From: AP-15 sp963716115 | Lineage (GTDB): Bacteria; Pseudomonadota; Alphaproteobacteria; ATCC43930; CGMCC-115725 | NCBI GenBank assembly: GCA_963716115.1 | Contig: CAVQSZ010000004.1 | Span: forward strand, 69,238 to 133,237 | DNA length: 64,000 nt | Reading direction: 5' to 3' | Shown here: one piece after another, positions 1 to 9,449 of the stretch | How positions within the stretch are numbered: position 1 is the stretch's first letter | Layout: each line of letters opens with the position of its first letter | The notes under the pieces: model-generated | Told to the model about the DNA's origin: nothing | Database searches by the model: none | The model's input: only the letters and a program-made list of their open reading frames with translations | Program-made: the position numbers and the translations under genes

Positions 1-17
1 CCAGCGCCGACGACGAC

Positions 18-44
18 GAGATTGCTTCGCTTTGCTCGCAATGA
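18..44. repeat. REP-like palindromic repeat, family A
   Basis: A short element running from GAGATTGC to GCAATGAC just downstream of pdhB. The same core recurs at 6432-6508, there as two arms, and at 30187-30212. Such GC-rich half-palindromes are typical interspersed repeats of bacterial intergenic space. I see no coding role. Confidence 0.6.
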
Positions 45-51
45 CATTCGA

Positions 52-1419
<1,368 letters not shown>

Positions 1420-1430
1420 GGCTCTGCCGC

Positions 1431-2438
1431 TCAGGCTTCGACCAGCACGTCGGTCCACAGCTCCGCGGGATCGGGCTCCGGGCTGTCCTGCGCGAATTGC
1501 GCCGCCTCGGCGATGCGGCCTCTGACCTCGGCGTCGATCGCCTTCAGCGCCGCCTCCTCGGTCCCGGCCTCGATCAGGCGCTGCCGCGCGTGGTCGATCG
1601 GGTCGTGCTCGGCGCGCATCTTGTTGACCTCCTCGCGGGTGCGGTATTTCGCCGGGTCCGACATCGAGTGGCCGCGATAGCGGTAGGTCATCATCTCCAG
1701 GATGATCGGCCCCTGGCCGGAGCGCGCGTGCTCGGCGGCGGCGAGCCCGGCCTCATGCACGGCCAGCACATCCATGCCGTCGACCTGCTCGCCCGGGATG
1801 CCGTAGGCGACGCCGCGGTGAAACAGATCGGTCCGGGCCGAGGCGCGATCGACCGAGGTGCCCATGCCATAGCGGTTGTTCTCGACGACGTAAACCACCG
1901 GCAGCTTCCACAGCGAGGCCATGTTAAAGCTTTCCGCGACCTGCCCCTGGTTGATCGCGCCGTCGCCGAGATAGGTGGCCGATACAAACCCGTTGGCGCG
2001 ATAGCGGTGGGCGAAGCCGATGCCGGTGCCGATCGGCACCTGCGCGCCGACGATGCCGTGGCCGCCGAAGAAGTTCTTCTCGCGGCTGAACATGTGCATC
2101 GAGCCGCCCTTGCCGCGCGAATAGCCGCCCTGGCGCCCGGTCAGCTCGGCCATCACCCCCTTGGGGTCCATGCCGCAGGCCAGCATATGCCCGTGGTCGC
2201 GATAGGAGGTGACGGTCGTGTCGCCCTCCTGCAGCGCCGCCTGCATGCCGACGACGACCGCCTCCTGCCCGATATAGAGATGGCAGAAGCCGCCGATCAG
2301 CCCCATCCCGTACATCTGCCCGGCCCGCTCCTCGAAGCGCCGGATCAGCAGCATGTCCCGGTAATAGCCGAGCAGCTCCGCCACCGGGACGGCGGGCGGG
2401 ACGAGCCCGGCGGGCTTGGCCTTGCCTGTGACTGCCAT
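1431..2438 (-). CDS. pdhA: Pyruvate dehydrogenase E1 component subunit alpha
   Basis: Alpha subunit of the pyruvate dehydrogenase E1 heterotetramer, which binds thiamine diphosphate. Visible family features are RRFEERAGQMYGMGLIGGF near the N-terminus, the ThDP-binding segment starting GDGAINQGQ and ending in ENN, and YRYRGHSMSDP near the C-terminus. Length 335 residues, as usual. The start at 2438 is fixed by a strong Shine-Dalgarno, GGAGG, seven bases upstream. The open frame extends further upstream but without family similarity. It is the first gene of the pdhA-pdhB pair. The gap upstream now holds a toxin-antitoxin pair on the other strand, so the usual link to ftsB and eno is broken. Confidence 0.96.
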   Translation of the reverse strand: MAVTGKAKPAGLVPPAVPVAELLGYYRDMLLIRRFEERAGQMYGMGLIGGFCHLYIGQEAVVVGMQAALQEGDTTVTSYRDHGHMLACGMDPKGVMAELTGRQGGYSRGKGGSMHMFSREKNFFGGHGIVGAQVPIGTGIGFAHRYRANGFVSATYLGDGAINQGQVAESFNMASLWKLPVVYVVENNRYGMGTSVDRASARTDLFHRGVAYGIPGEQVDGMDVLAVHEAGLAAAEHARSGQGPIILEMMTYRYRGHSMSDPAKYRTREEVNKMRAEHDPIDHARQRLIEAGTEEAALKAIDAEVRGRIAEAAQFAQDSPEPDPAELWTDVLVEA

Positions 2439-2648
2439 GTCGTTTCCTCCGGGCGGCCGCCGCGGCGGCTCCCAAAACGCGCCGGGAGGATGGTGGGAAA
2501 TCCGTTCGTTTGCAACCTCGACCGGGAGCCCGCGGCGATCTTCGATCACTCTCGCGCGTCTCGGAAGCCCACCCGGCAATTGCCTCGCTTTCGTTGATGG
2601 TACGAATTGGCAATGATCTCTCCGGGCGCGCGGGCAAGGAGCATGGGC

Positions 2649-2918
2649 ATGTCGAGCAAACTGATTTCGATCAGCATTCCGGAGGAAATGCTTCCCGAGC
2701 TGAACGACGCCGCGCGGAGGGAGCACCGCCGCCGATCCGAGCTGATACGCGAGGCGTTGCGTCGCTACCTCTCGTCGCGGCAGGAGCGTCTGATCCCGCT
2801 CGATGAGGCGCTCCCTGACGAAGTGGAGGCGATCAAACGCGGACGCGCCGAGCTCGAGCAGGGTGAATTCGTTCGGCTCGAAGACCTTCAGCGTGAATTG
2901 GGACTTCCGACTCGCTAG
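2649..2918 (+). CDS. Ribbon-helix-helix antitoxin (CopG/MetJ type)
   Basis: An 89-residue protein with a ribbon-helix-helix fold. Its N-terminal strand SKLISISIPEEML is followed by two helices including RRSELIREALRRYL, the CopG/Arc-type DNA-binding unit. The acidic C-terminal tail probably binds the toxin. The start at 2649 is preferred because AAGGAG lies seven bases upstream; an ATG two codons earlier is too close. It overlaps the following RelE-like gene by 26 bases, the usual translational coupling of antitoxin and toxin. By family knowledge it would neutralise the toxin and repress its own promoter, probably in the 2439-2648 gap. It stands on the opposite strand between ftsB and pdhA. 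Confidence 0.82.
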   Translation: MSSKLISISIPEEMLPELNDAARREHRRRSELIREALRRYLSSRQERLIPLDEALPDEVEAIKRGRAELEQGEFVRLEDLQRELGLPTR

Positions 2919-3153
2919 GGCGGCGGCGCGCTCGCTTCGTGCGATGCCCGGACGGGACCGCCAGCGTGTAAACAGCACTCTCAATGAGATGAGGCACGAC
3001 CCTTTCGCAGGCGATGTCGTCGCTCTGAAAGGAGAATATCAGGGTCTGTTGCGACGCTGCATCGGCTCTTGGCGGATCATCTTCGAGCTCGACCGGGAAC
3101 GGCATCTCGTTCAAGTACACGATATCTTGCGTCGATCGTCGACGACTTACTGA
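2893..3153 (+). CDS. RelE/ParE-family toxin
   Basis: About 86 residues reading from a GTG at 2893 that overlaps the end of the antitoxin gene. The pattern fits the RelE/ParE fold: an N-terminal strand (NWDFRLARAAARSLRAMP), helices, then LKGEYQGLLRRCIGSWRIIFEL and the closing VQVHDILRRSSTTY. The family comprises ribosome-dependent mRNA interferases or gyrase poisons, and the sequence does not tell which. An ATG upstream in this frame exists, but the residues it adds are just the antitoxin sequence read out of frame. The gene ends 28 bases before the convergent ftsB stop. Confidence 0.8.
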   Translation: MNWDFRLARAAARSLRAMPGRDRQRVNSTLNEMRHDPFAGDVVALKGEYQGLLRRCIGSWRIIFELDRERHLVQVHDILRRSSTTY

Positions 3154-3181
3154 CAAAGCGCACGGCTCGTGGCCGGCGGCG

Positions 3182-3511
3182 CTACTGCGGCGGCTGGGGC
3201 GCCTGCTTCATGATCACGATCTCGTTGGGCGCGACGAGGTTGAGGGTCGCCCGCACCCGCTCGTCGAGGAGGTCGGGGTCGACGTGGTCCGGTCGCAAAT
3301 TGGCGACCTTGTGGTCGAGCGCGGCGCGCGCGGCGTGGACCTGCTCGAGATTGGCGCTCTCCTCGCGCAGCTCGCGGGTCAGCCGCAGCCACGCCAGCAG
3401 ACCCCGGTCGCCCTCGACCAGGTGGTAGGCGAAATACCCGGTCAGCGCGAGGCCAAGAACCGGGCCGAGGATGAAGCGGGCGCGCCGCCGCAGCTCGCGC
3501 AACACGATCAT
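3182..3511 (-). CDS. ftsB: Septum formation initiator, FtsB/DivIC family
   Basis: Small bitopic cell-division protein of 109 residues. A short basic cytoplasmic N-terminus (VLRELRRRAR) is followed by one membrane segment (ILGPVLGLALTGYFAYHLV) and a periplasmic coiled coil (LLAWLRLTRELREESANLEQV). By family knowledge it forms the FtsQ-FtsB-FtsL complex and helps activate septal peptidoglycan synthesis. The position between eno and pdhA is the usual alphaproteobacterial one and supports the call. It starts 31 bases after the eno stop and is probably cotranscribed with it. Confidence 0.9.
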   Translation of the reverse strand: MIVLRELRRRARFILGPVLGLALTGYFAYHLVEGDRGLLAWLRLTRELREESANLEQVHAARAALDHKVANLRPDHVDPDLLDERVRATLNLVAPNEIVIMKQAPQPPQ

Positions 3512-3542
3512 CAGAGGACTGGATCACGCGCGGCGCCCGGCG

Positions 3543-4814
3543 TCAACCGCCGTGCAGCGCCGACCGGCCGGCGAACACCGCCGAGGGGCCCAGCCGCTCC
3601 TCGATCCGGATCAGCTGGTTGTATTTGGCGATGCGGTCCGAGCGCGACAGCGAGCCGGTCTTGATCTGCCCGCAATTGGTGGCGACCGCGAGATCGGCGA
3701 TCGTGACATCCTCGGTCTCGCCCGAGCGGTGCGAGAAGACCGTGCCCCAGCCGGCCCGCTGCGCGATCTCGACCGCCTCCAGGGTTTCCGACAGGGTGCC
3801 GATCTGGTTGACCTTGACGAGGAGCGCGTTGGCGGCGCCGCGGGCGATGCCGTCGCGAATCCGGCCGGGGTTGGTCACGAACACATCGTCGCCGACGAGC
3901 TGGATCTTCCGGCCCAGCTCGCGCGTCAGCATGACCCAGCCGTCCCAATCGTCCTCGGCCATGCCGTCCTCGATCGAGACGATCGGCCAGCGCTCGACCA
4001 GATCGCGCCAGTAGCCGACCAGGGCGGCCGAATCGAAGCTTTTCCCTTCGAGGCGGTAGGCGCCGTCGCGGTAGAATTCGCTCGCCGCCGGGTCGAGCGC
4101 CAGCACCACATCCTCGCCCGGATGGTAGCCGGCGGCCTCGATCGCCTGCATCACAAAGCCCAGCGCCGCATCGGCCGAGGCGAGGTTCGGGGCGAACCCG
4201 CCCTCGTCGCCGACATTGGTGTTGTGGCCGGCCTCGGCGAGCTTCTTACGCAGGGCGTGAAAGATTTCGGCGCCCCATCGAATCGCCTCGGCCGCCGATG
4301 CGGCCCCGACCGGCATGACCATGAACTCCTGGATGTCGATCGGGTTGTCGGCATGGACCCCGCCATTGACGATGTTCATCATCGGCACCGGCATGGTCCG
4401 GGCGGAGACGCCGCCGACATAGCGGTAAAGCGGCAGGCCGAGCTCGGCCGCGGCGGCCTTGGCGCAGGCGAGGCTGACGCCGAGGATCGCATTGGCGCCG
4501 AGCCGGGCCTTGTTCGGCGTGCCGTCGAGCTCGATCAGCACCCGGTCGATCGCCCTCTGGTCCTCGGTCTCGAAGCCGGAAAGGGCGTCGAAGATCTCGC
4601 CGTTGACCGCCTCGACCGCCTGCAGCACCCCCTTGCCGCCGAACCGGGGGCCGCCGTCGCGCTTCTCGACCGCCTCGTGCGCCCCGGTCGAGGCGCCCGA
4701 CGGCACCGCCGCCCGCCCGATCGTCCCGGTCTCCAAGGTCACCTCGACCTCGACCGTCGGATTGCCGCGGCTGTCGAGGATCTCGCGGGCGTGGATATCG
4801 GCAATCGCGGTCAT
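3543..4814 (-). CDS. eno: Enolase
   Basis: Glycolytic enzyme interconverting 2-phosphoglycerate and phosphoenolpyruvate with Mg2+. The 423 residues carry the family landmarks: IHAREILDSRGNPTVEVEV at the N-terminus, GANAILGVSLACAKAAA, NIVNGGVHADN, GDEGGFAPNL, metal-ligand regions SIEDGMAEDDW and VGDDVFVTN, LVKVNQIGTLSETL and the C-terminal SHRSGETEDVTIADLAV. The start is the ATG at 4814. The same reading frame continues upstream with no stop through a different gene to 5498, giving an apparent 651-residue fusion. I attribute that to a frame break in the upstream gene, not to a true fusion. The ribosome-binding site is weak. Confidence 0.96.
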   Translation of the reverse strand: MTAIADIHAREILDSRGNPTVEVEVTLETGTIGRAAVPSGASTGAHEAVEKRDGGPRFGGKGVLQAVEAVNGEIFDALSGFETEDQRAIDRVLIELDGTPNKARLGANAILGVSLACAKAAAAELGLPLYRYVGGVSARTMPVPMMNIVNGGVHADNPIDIQEFMVMPVGAASAAEAIRWGAEIFHALRKKLAEAGHNTNVGDEGGFAPNLASADAALGFVMQAIEAAGYHPGEDVVLALDPAASEFYRDGAYRLEGKSFDSAALVGYWRDLVERWPIVSIEDGMAEDDWDGWVMLTRELGRKIQLVGDDVFVTNPGRIRDGIARGAANALLVKVNQIGTLSETLEAVEIAQRAGWGTVFSHRSGETEDVTIADLAVATNCGQIKTGSLSRSDRIAKYNQLIRIEERLGPSAVFAGRSALHGG

Positions 4815-4876
4815 CGGGAGTCTTTCAGCGCAAAGAGGTGAGCCATGCGATGCATGCGCCCAGCGCCCCGCAAGGC

Positions 4877-5498
4877 CTATGGATGGGTGTGGTTGATCGG
4901 CGGCCGGATGCCGAAAACCGTCGTCACGGTGGTGTATTGCGAATCGTACCCCGTCGGCGCCCAGCCACCAGCCGACTGTCGACTGGAACAGATTGAGATC
5001 CTTCACCGCCAGATGAAAATAGTTCGGATCGAAGAGGTGCATTCGCCCGTCCCGGCCATTGCGCATCACCACGGCATGAGCGCTGCTGGGACCCTCCATG
5101 ACGACACCGTAGCAACCGTAGGCGTTGAACGCCACCTGACAGAGAAACGCCGCGGAGGGCGCGTGAGGACGTTTGGCGCGAAGTGGACTGACGGTGCAGG
5201 AAAACGGCGCCAGCGCGTTTTTCAAGTCTTCGATCCGATCTCCCTTCGTTGCGTCTTTATACACGTTCTGCGCCATGGTCGCCTGCCAGGGCGGGTTGTC
5301 GCACACCTGCCCGGAGGACGGGAAATCCTTGCCCTGATAGGCCAGGGCGACCCAATTCGCGGCGAGCCCCAAACAATAGCCTGTGCGAATATTGCCCCAA
5401 GGTCCCGGTTGCGTCAGCGGCGCGGTCTGCGCCTGATCGATCGCATAGACCAGGACCCCCTTAGCCTTCGCTCCCTGCTGGACTGCATCCCATTGCAT
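4877..5498 (-). CDS. Putative YopT-like (peptidase C58 type) cysteine protease, frame broken near its C-terminus
   Basis: Unrecognised accessory gene of about 206 residues once one base is removed near 4964. It carries the spaced triad pattern of YopT/AvrPphB-type C58 peptidases: Cys42 in GYCLGLAANW, His141 in SSAHAVVMRN and Asp157 in LFDPNYFHL. The start at 5498 has GGAGGAGG eight bases upstream and overlaps the kdsA end by 38 bases. As sequenced, the frame runs in-frame into enolase. In the +1 frame after TVGWW it instead continues APTGYDSQYTTVTTVFGI and ends at a stop at 4877, which looks like a natural C-terminus. No signal peptide or membrane segment is visible. C58 proteins elsewhere are effectors or toxin domains, so a role here is inference. 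It interrupts the common kdsA-eno adjacency. Confidence 0.6.
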
Positions 5499-6402
5499 GG
5501 CCGCCTCCTCCGCAGCGCAGCGGATAAAGATCGGAGAAAATCGAGCGTCTACCGCGCCGCCCGACTGGTGTCGCCTGATTCATCTTGGCGAGGCGGTCGA
5601 AGGCGATCAGGGTTTCGAGCAGCGCCGGCAGCGCCTTGAGCGGCAGCATGGTCTGGCCTTCGCAGGGGGCGTTGTCGGGGTCCTGGTGGGTTTCGAGAAA
5701 GATCGCGGCGACGCCGACCGCCGCCGCGGCGCGGGCGAGGACGGGGCCGAATTCGCGCTCGCCGCCGGAGCGGTCGCCGAGGCCGCCCGGCTGCGCCACC
5801 GCGTGGGTCGCGTCGAACACCACCGGATACCCGGTCCGCGCCATGATCGGCAGCGCGCGCATGTCGACGACCAGCGTGTTGTAGCCGAAGCTCGCGCCGC
5901 GCTCGCACAGCAGGATCTGCTCGTTGCCGGTCGAGGCGATCTTGGCGGCGGCGTGCTTCATGTCCCAGGGCGCCAGGAACTGGCCCTTCTTGATGTTGAC
6001 CGGCTTGCCGGTGGCGCCGGCGGCCAGCAGCAGGTCGGTCTGACGGCAGAGAAACGCCGGGATCTGCAGGATGTCGACGACCTCGGCGACCGGCGCGCAT
6101 TGCTCGGGCGCATGAATGTCGGTCAGCACCGGCAGGCCGGTTCGTTCGCGCATCTCGGCCAGGATCGGCAATCCCGCGGCAAGCCCGACGCCGCGCTGCG
6201 ACCCGACCGAGGAGCGGTTCGCCTTGTCGAACGAGGTCTTGTAGATCAGGGGGATGCCGAGCTTGTGGGCGATCTCGGCCAGCGCTGCGCTCATTTCGAG
6301 CGCATGCGCGCGCGATTCGAGCGTGTTCGGCCCAACGATGAAGACCAGCGGCAGATCGTTGCCGAGGGTGATGTCGCCGACGGTGACGTGGCGCGGGGTC
6401 AT
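5461..6402 (-). CDS. kdsA: 3-deoxy-8-phosphooctulonate synthase
   Basis: Condenses phosphoenolpyruvate with arabinose 5-phosphate to Kdo 8-phosphate, feeding LPS inner-core synthesis. Family motifs are visible: FIVGPNTLESRAHAL, KTSFDKANRSSVGSQRG, LTDIHAPEQCAPVAEVVDIL, IPAFLCRQTDLL, NIKKGQFLAPWDM, FDATHAVAQPGG and ETHQDPDNAPCEGQ. The family fold ends around AFDRLAKMN. Here about 35 further residues of low-complexity sequence follow and overlap the start of the C58-like gene, which suggests the native 3' end was changed when that gene was acquired. Start at 6402. Confidence 0.94.
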   Translation of the reverse strand: MTPRHVTVGDITLGNDLPLVFIVGPNTLESRAHALEMSAALAEIAHKLGIPLIYKTSFDKANRSSVGSQRGVGLAAGLPILAEMRERTGLPVLTDIHAPEQCAPVAEVVDILQIPAFLCRQTDLLLAAGATGKPVNIKKGQFLAPWDMKHAAAKIASTGNEQILLCERGASFGYNTLVVDMRALPIMARTGYPVVFDATHAVAQPGGLGDRSGGEREFGPVLARAAAAVGVAAIFLETHQDPDNAPCEGQTMLPLKALPALLETLIAFDRLAKMNQATPVGRRGRRSIFSDLYPLRCGGGGHAMGCSPAGSEG

Positions 6403-6431
6403 TTCGCTTCAGCGATCAGTGCAAGCGGGCG

Positions 6432-6508
6432 CGAGATTGCTTCGCGGCGCTCGCAATGACGATTCTCTCGGTCGTCATTGCGAGCAGCGCAGCGACGAAG
6501 CGATCTCG
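6432..6508. repeat. Large palindromic repeat, family A
   Basis: Two inverted copies of the family A element face each other across a short spacer: 6432-6462 (CGAGATTGCTTCG ... GCAATGACGA) and 6472-6508 (TCGTCATTGCGAG ... AAGCGATCTCG). The pair fills the kdsA-pyrG gap and could form a long hairpin in the transcript. Related single copies lie at 18-44 and 30187-30212. Confidence 0.75.
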
Positions 6509-6535
6509 GTGATGCCGAGGTGCCGTCGCCCTCTC

Positions 6536-8170
6536 TCACACCAGCCGCGACTGGTCGAGGGCGGCGCGCACGAACGAGGTGAACAGCGGGTGCGGCTCGA
6601 AGGGCTTGGATTTGAGCTCGGGGTGGAACTGCACCCCGATATACCAGGGATGGTCGGGCAGCTCGACGATCTCGGGCAGGATCGCGTCGGGCGACATGCC
6701 CGAGAAGCGCAGCCCGGCGTCCTCGAGGCGTCCCTTGTAGCCGATGTTGACCTCGTAGCGGTGGCGGTGGCGCTCGCTGATGCGCGCAGCACCCTCGTAG
6801 ATCGCCGCCGCGCGGCTCCCCGGCGCCAAGAGCGCGTCGTAGGCGCCGAGCCGCATCGTGCCGCCGAGATCCTCGTCCGAATTGCGCCGCTCGATGTCGT
6901 TGCCGCGCATCCATTCGGTCATCAGCCCGACCACCGGATGCGCGCACGGGCCGAACTCGGTCGATCCCGCGCCGGGCAACCCGGCCAGATGCCGCGCCGC
7001 CTCGATCACCGCCATCTGCATGCCGAAGCAGATGCCGAAATAGGGCACCCGCCGCTCGCGCGCAAAGCGCGCCGCCTCGATCTTGCCTTCCGAGCCGCGC
7101 TCGCCGAAGCCGCCGGGGACGAGGATGCCGTGCACGCCTTCGAGCTGGCGCACCGCCTCGGCCTCGGCCTCGAACACCTCCGAATCGATCCAGTCGAGAT
7201 CGACCCCGACATTGTTGGCGATGCCGCCATGGGTCATCGCCTCGGCCAAGCGATTTGTAGCTGTCCGGCAGATGCGTGTACTTGCCGACGATGGCGATCG
7301 TGACCCGGCCCTCCGGGCGGTGGAAGCGGTCGACGATCTCGCGCCAGCGGCCGAGGTCGGGCTCGGGCGCGGCAATGCCGAAATGGGCGCACACCTCGCG
7401 GTCGAAGCCCTCGGCGTGATAGGCGCCGGGCACTGCATAGATCGTGTCGATGTCGAGCGCGGGAATGACCCGGCTCTCGCGCAGATTGCAGAAGAGCGCG
7501 ATCTTCTTGCGCGCGGCGGTCGGGATCGGCCGGTCGCAGCGGCACAACAGGATGTCGGGCTGGATGCCGAGGCCGAGCAATTCCTTGGTCGAATGCTGGG
7601 TCGGCTTGGTCTTCAGCTCGCCGGCGGCCGGGATGTAGGGCACCAGGGTCAGGTGCACGAACATGCACCCGCTCGCGCCCGAGCTCGTAGCCGAGCTGGC
7701 GAATCGCTTCGAGAAACGGCAGGCTCTCGATGTCGCCGACGGTGCCGCCGATCTCGCACAGGACAAAATCCTCGCCGTCGAGATCGGCCTGGATGAACTC
7801 CTTGATCGCGTCGGTCACGTGCGGGATGACCTGGACCGTGGCGCCCAGATACTCGCCGCGCCGCTCGCGGCCGATCACCGTCGAATAGATCCGGCCGGTC
7901 GTCACCAAATCGCTGCGCCGCGCCGCAACCCCGACGAAGCGCTCGTAATGGCCGAGGTCGAGGTCGGTCTCGGCGCCGTCGTCGGTGACGTAGACCTCGC
8001 CGTGCTGATAGGGGCTCATCGTCCCCGGATCGACGTTGAGGTAGGGGTCGAGCTTGCGCAGCCTCACCCTGAAGCCGCGCGCCTGCAAGCAGCGCCCCGA
8101 GCGCGGCTGCCGACAAGCCCTTGCCGAGAGAGGAAACCACGCCGCCGGTAATGAAGATGAACCGCGTCAT
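6536..8170 (-). CDS. pyrG: CTP synthase, broken by three single-base insertions
   Basis: Makes CTP from UTP with ATP and glutamine. The full protein is present but spread over three frames. The N-terminus TRFIFITGGVVSSLGKGLS changes frame near 8086 into QARGFRVRLRKLDPYLNVD, near 7668 into CMFVHLTLVPYIPAAGELK, and near 7247 into AEAMTHGGIANN. The C-terminal glutamine amidotransferase has the nucleophile motif FGICFGMQ and ends near FHPELKS. Removing one base at each point gives about 543 residues, the normal length. Two of the three sites read CTTG (coding strand) where CTG is expected. pyrG is essential in most bacteria, so I take these as sequence errors. Start ATG at 8170, 50 bases after secG. 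Confidence 0.9.
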
Positions 8171-8220
8171 GGAATTTCAGCCTACAGCATCGGGCGGCGG
8201 CGTCCCATCGGTAAATTCGC

Positions 8221-8598
8221 TCACCGCGCGAGCGGCGGGGTCGGCTGCGGCGGTGCGGCAGGTGCCGCCGGCGCAGCCGGGGTCGGGGCAGCCGGTGCGG
8301 GCGGCGCCACTGGAGCCGTCGGCGCTGCCGGCCCGGCGGGCGCGCCCTGGTCGACGATCGAATGCGGCGCCCGGTCGCGGTTGTGGATGACGACCAAGAG
8401 GATGCTGGTGGCGAAGAACGCCGCGGCCAGCGCCGCCGTCACCCGCGTCAACAGGTTCGCCGTCGAGCGGCCGGTCATAAAGCCCGACATGCCGCCGCCG
8501 CCCATGCCGAGCGCCCCGCCCTCGCTCTTCTGCAGCAGGATGACTCCGACCAGCGCGATTGCGATCAGGATGTGGACGACGAGCAGCAGAATGGTCAT
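8221..8598 (-). CDS. secG: Preprotein translocase subunit SecG
   Basis: Small inner-membrane subunit of the SecYEG channel. It has two hydrophobic segments (about residues 2-22 and 52-71) flanking the typical glycine-rich loop (LLQKSEGGALGMGGGG) and SANLLTRVTA, then a long Ala/Pro-rich tail common in alphaproteobacterial SecG. 125 residues. It lies between tpiA/SDR and pyrG in the usual order, preceded by a 93-base gap that may hold a promoter. Confidence 0.93.
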   Translation of the reverse strand: MTILLLVVHILIAIALVGVILLQKSEGGALGMGGGGMSGFMTGRSTANLLTRVTAALAAAFFATSILLVVIHNRDRAPHSIVDQGAPAGPAAPTAPVAPPAPAAPTPAAPAAPAAPPQPTPPLAR

Positions 8599-8691
8599 GG
8601 GCGGAGAAACGATCCGTGGCTGTGCGAGGAGCAGGACAGCATTTAATCGCTCGGCGTCCGGATGGCCAGCGCCGCCACCGAACGCCTTTGC

Positions 8692-9444
8692 CTACTGCGC
8701 CGACATGCCGCCGTCGACGGCGAGCACGGCGCCGGTGATGAACGAGGCTTCGGCCGAGCACAGGAACAGCACGGCCGCCGCCACATCCTCCGGGGTACCG
8801 GCGCGCCGCAGCGGCACGGCGGCGGCGAGCTCGTCCTTCGCGAGATGGAAGTGGCTCATGAACAGCTCGTCCATCGCTCCCGTGATCGCCGCTGGACAGA
8901 CTGCGTTGACGCGGATGCCGTGACGGGCCGCCTCGAGCGCGGCCGACCGCGTCAGGCCGATCACCGCGTGCTTGCTGGCCGCATAGAGGCTCCGCTCGCG
9001 CGCGCCGACCAGGCCCGCCAGCGAGGCGGTGTTGACGATCGCGCCGCCGCCGGTCTTCAGCATCTCGCGGATTTCGTATTTCAGGCAGGCGAAGACGCCC
9101 TTGACGTTGGTGTCGACGACTTCCCGGTAATGCGCCTCGGTCTCGTCGACGATCGGCGACAGCGCGATCGTGCCGGCGTTGTTGAATGCGGCGTCGAGCC
9201 GGCCGTGCTCGTCGACTGCCCGGCGCACGAGGGCGCTGACCTCGGCCTCGACCGACACGTCGGCCCGCACGAAGACCGCCGCCCCGCCCCGTTGCCGGAT
9301 CGCTCCGACCGTTTCGTTCCCCTCCTTCTCCCGCCTGCCGGCGACGACGACCTTGGCGCCTTCGCGGGCAAAGGCGAACGCGGCGGCGCGTCCGATGCCG
9401 GAGGTCCCGCCGGTCACCAACGCGATCTTGCCGTCGAAGCGCAT
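8692..9444 (-). CDS. SDR-family NAD(P)-dependent oxidoreductase
   Basis: Classical short-chain dehydrogenase of about 250 residues. The Rossmann motif GGTSGIGRA lies near residue 12, NNAG near 90, the catalytic pair in SLYAASKHA (Tyr-x-x-x-Lys), and the family's C-terminal ITGAVLAVDGGMSAQ. Substrate cannot be predicted from sequence. It starts at 9444, five bases after the restored tpiA stop, and sits between tpiA and secG, where most relatives have no gene. Because of the frame break in tpiA, the raw sequence reads as a 500-residue TpiA-SDR fusion, which I regard as false. Confidence 0.88.
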   Translation of the reverse strand: MRFDGKIALVTGGTSGIGRAAAFAFAREGAKVVVAGRREKEGNETVGAIRQRGGAAVFVRADVSVEAEVSALVRRAVDEHGRLDAAFNNAGTIALSPIVDETEAHYREVVDTNVKGVFACLKYEIREMLKTGGGAIVNTASLAGLVGARERSLYAASKHAVIGLTRSAALEAARHGIRVNAVCPAAITGAMDELFMSHFHLAKDELAAAVPLRRAGTPEDVAAAVLFLCSAEASFITGAVLAVDGGMSAQ

Positions 9445-9449
9445 CGCCG

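Noticed and set aside
3471..4841. A 456-codon plus-strand frame opposite enolase
   Set aside because: Antisense to a conserved glycolytic gene; no motif or plausible start signal.
3543..5498. A 651-residue open frame joining a cysteine-protease-like region to enolase
   Set aside because: The C58-like part has its own natural C-terminus one base shift away (stop at 4877), and enolase has a normal start at 4814. The fusion is best explained by a frame break.
6536..8170. pyrG as a decayed pseudogene
   Set aside because: All motifs are preserved across three single-base insertions and the enzyme is normally essential; many neighbouring genes show the same type of break, so sequence error is more likely.
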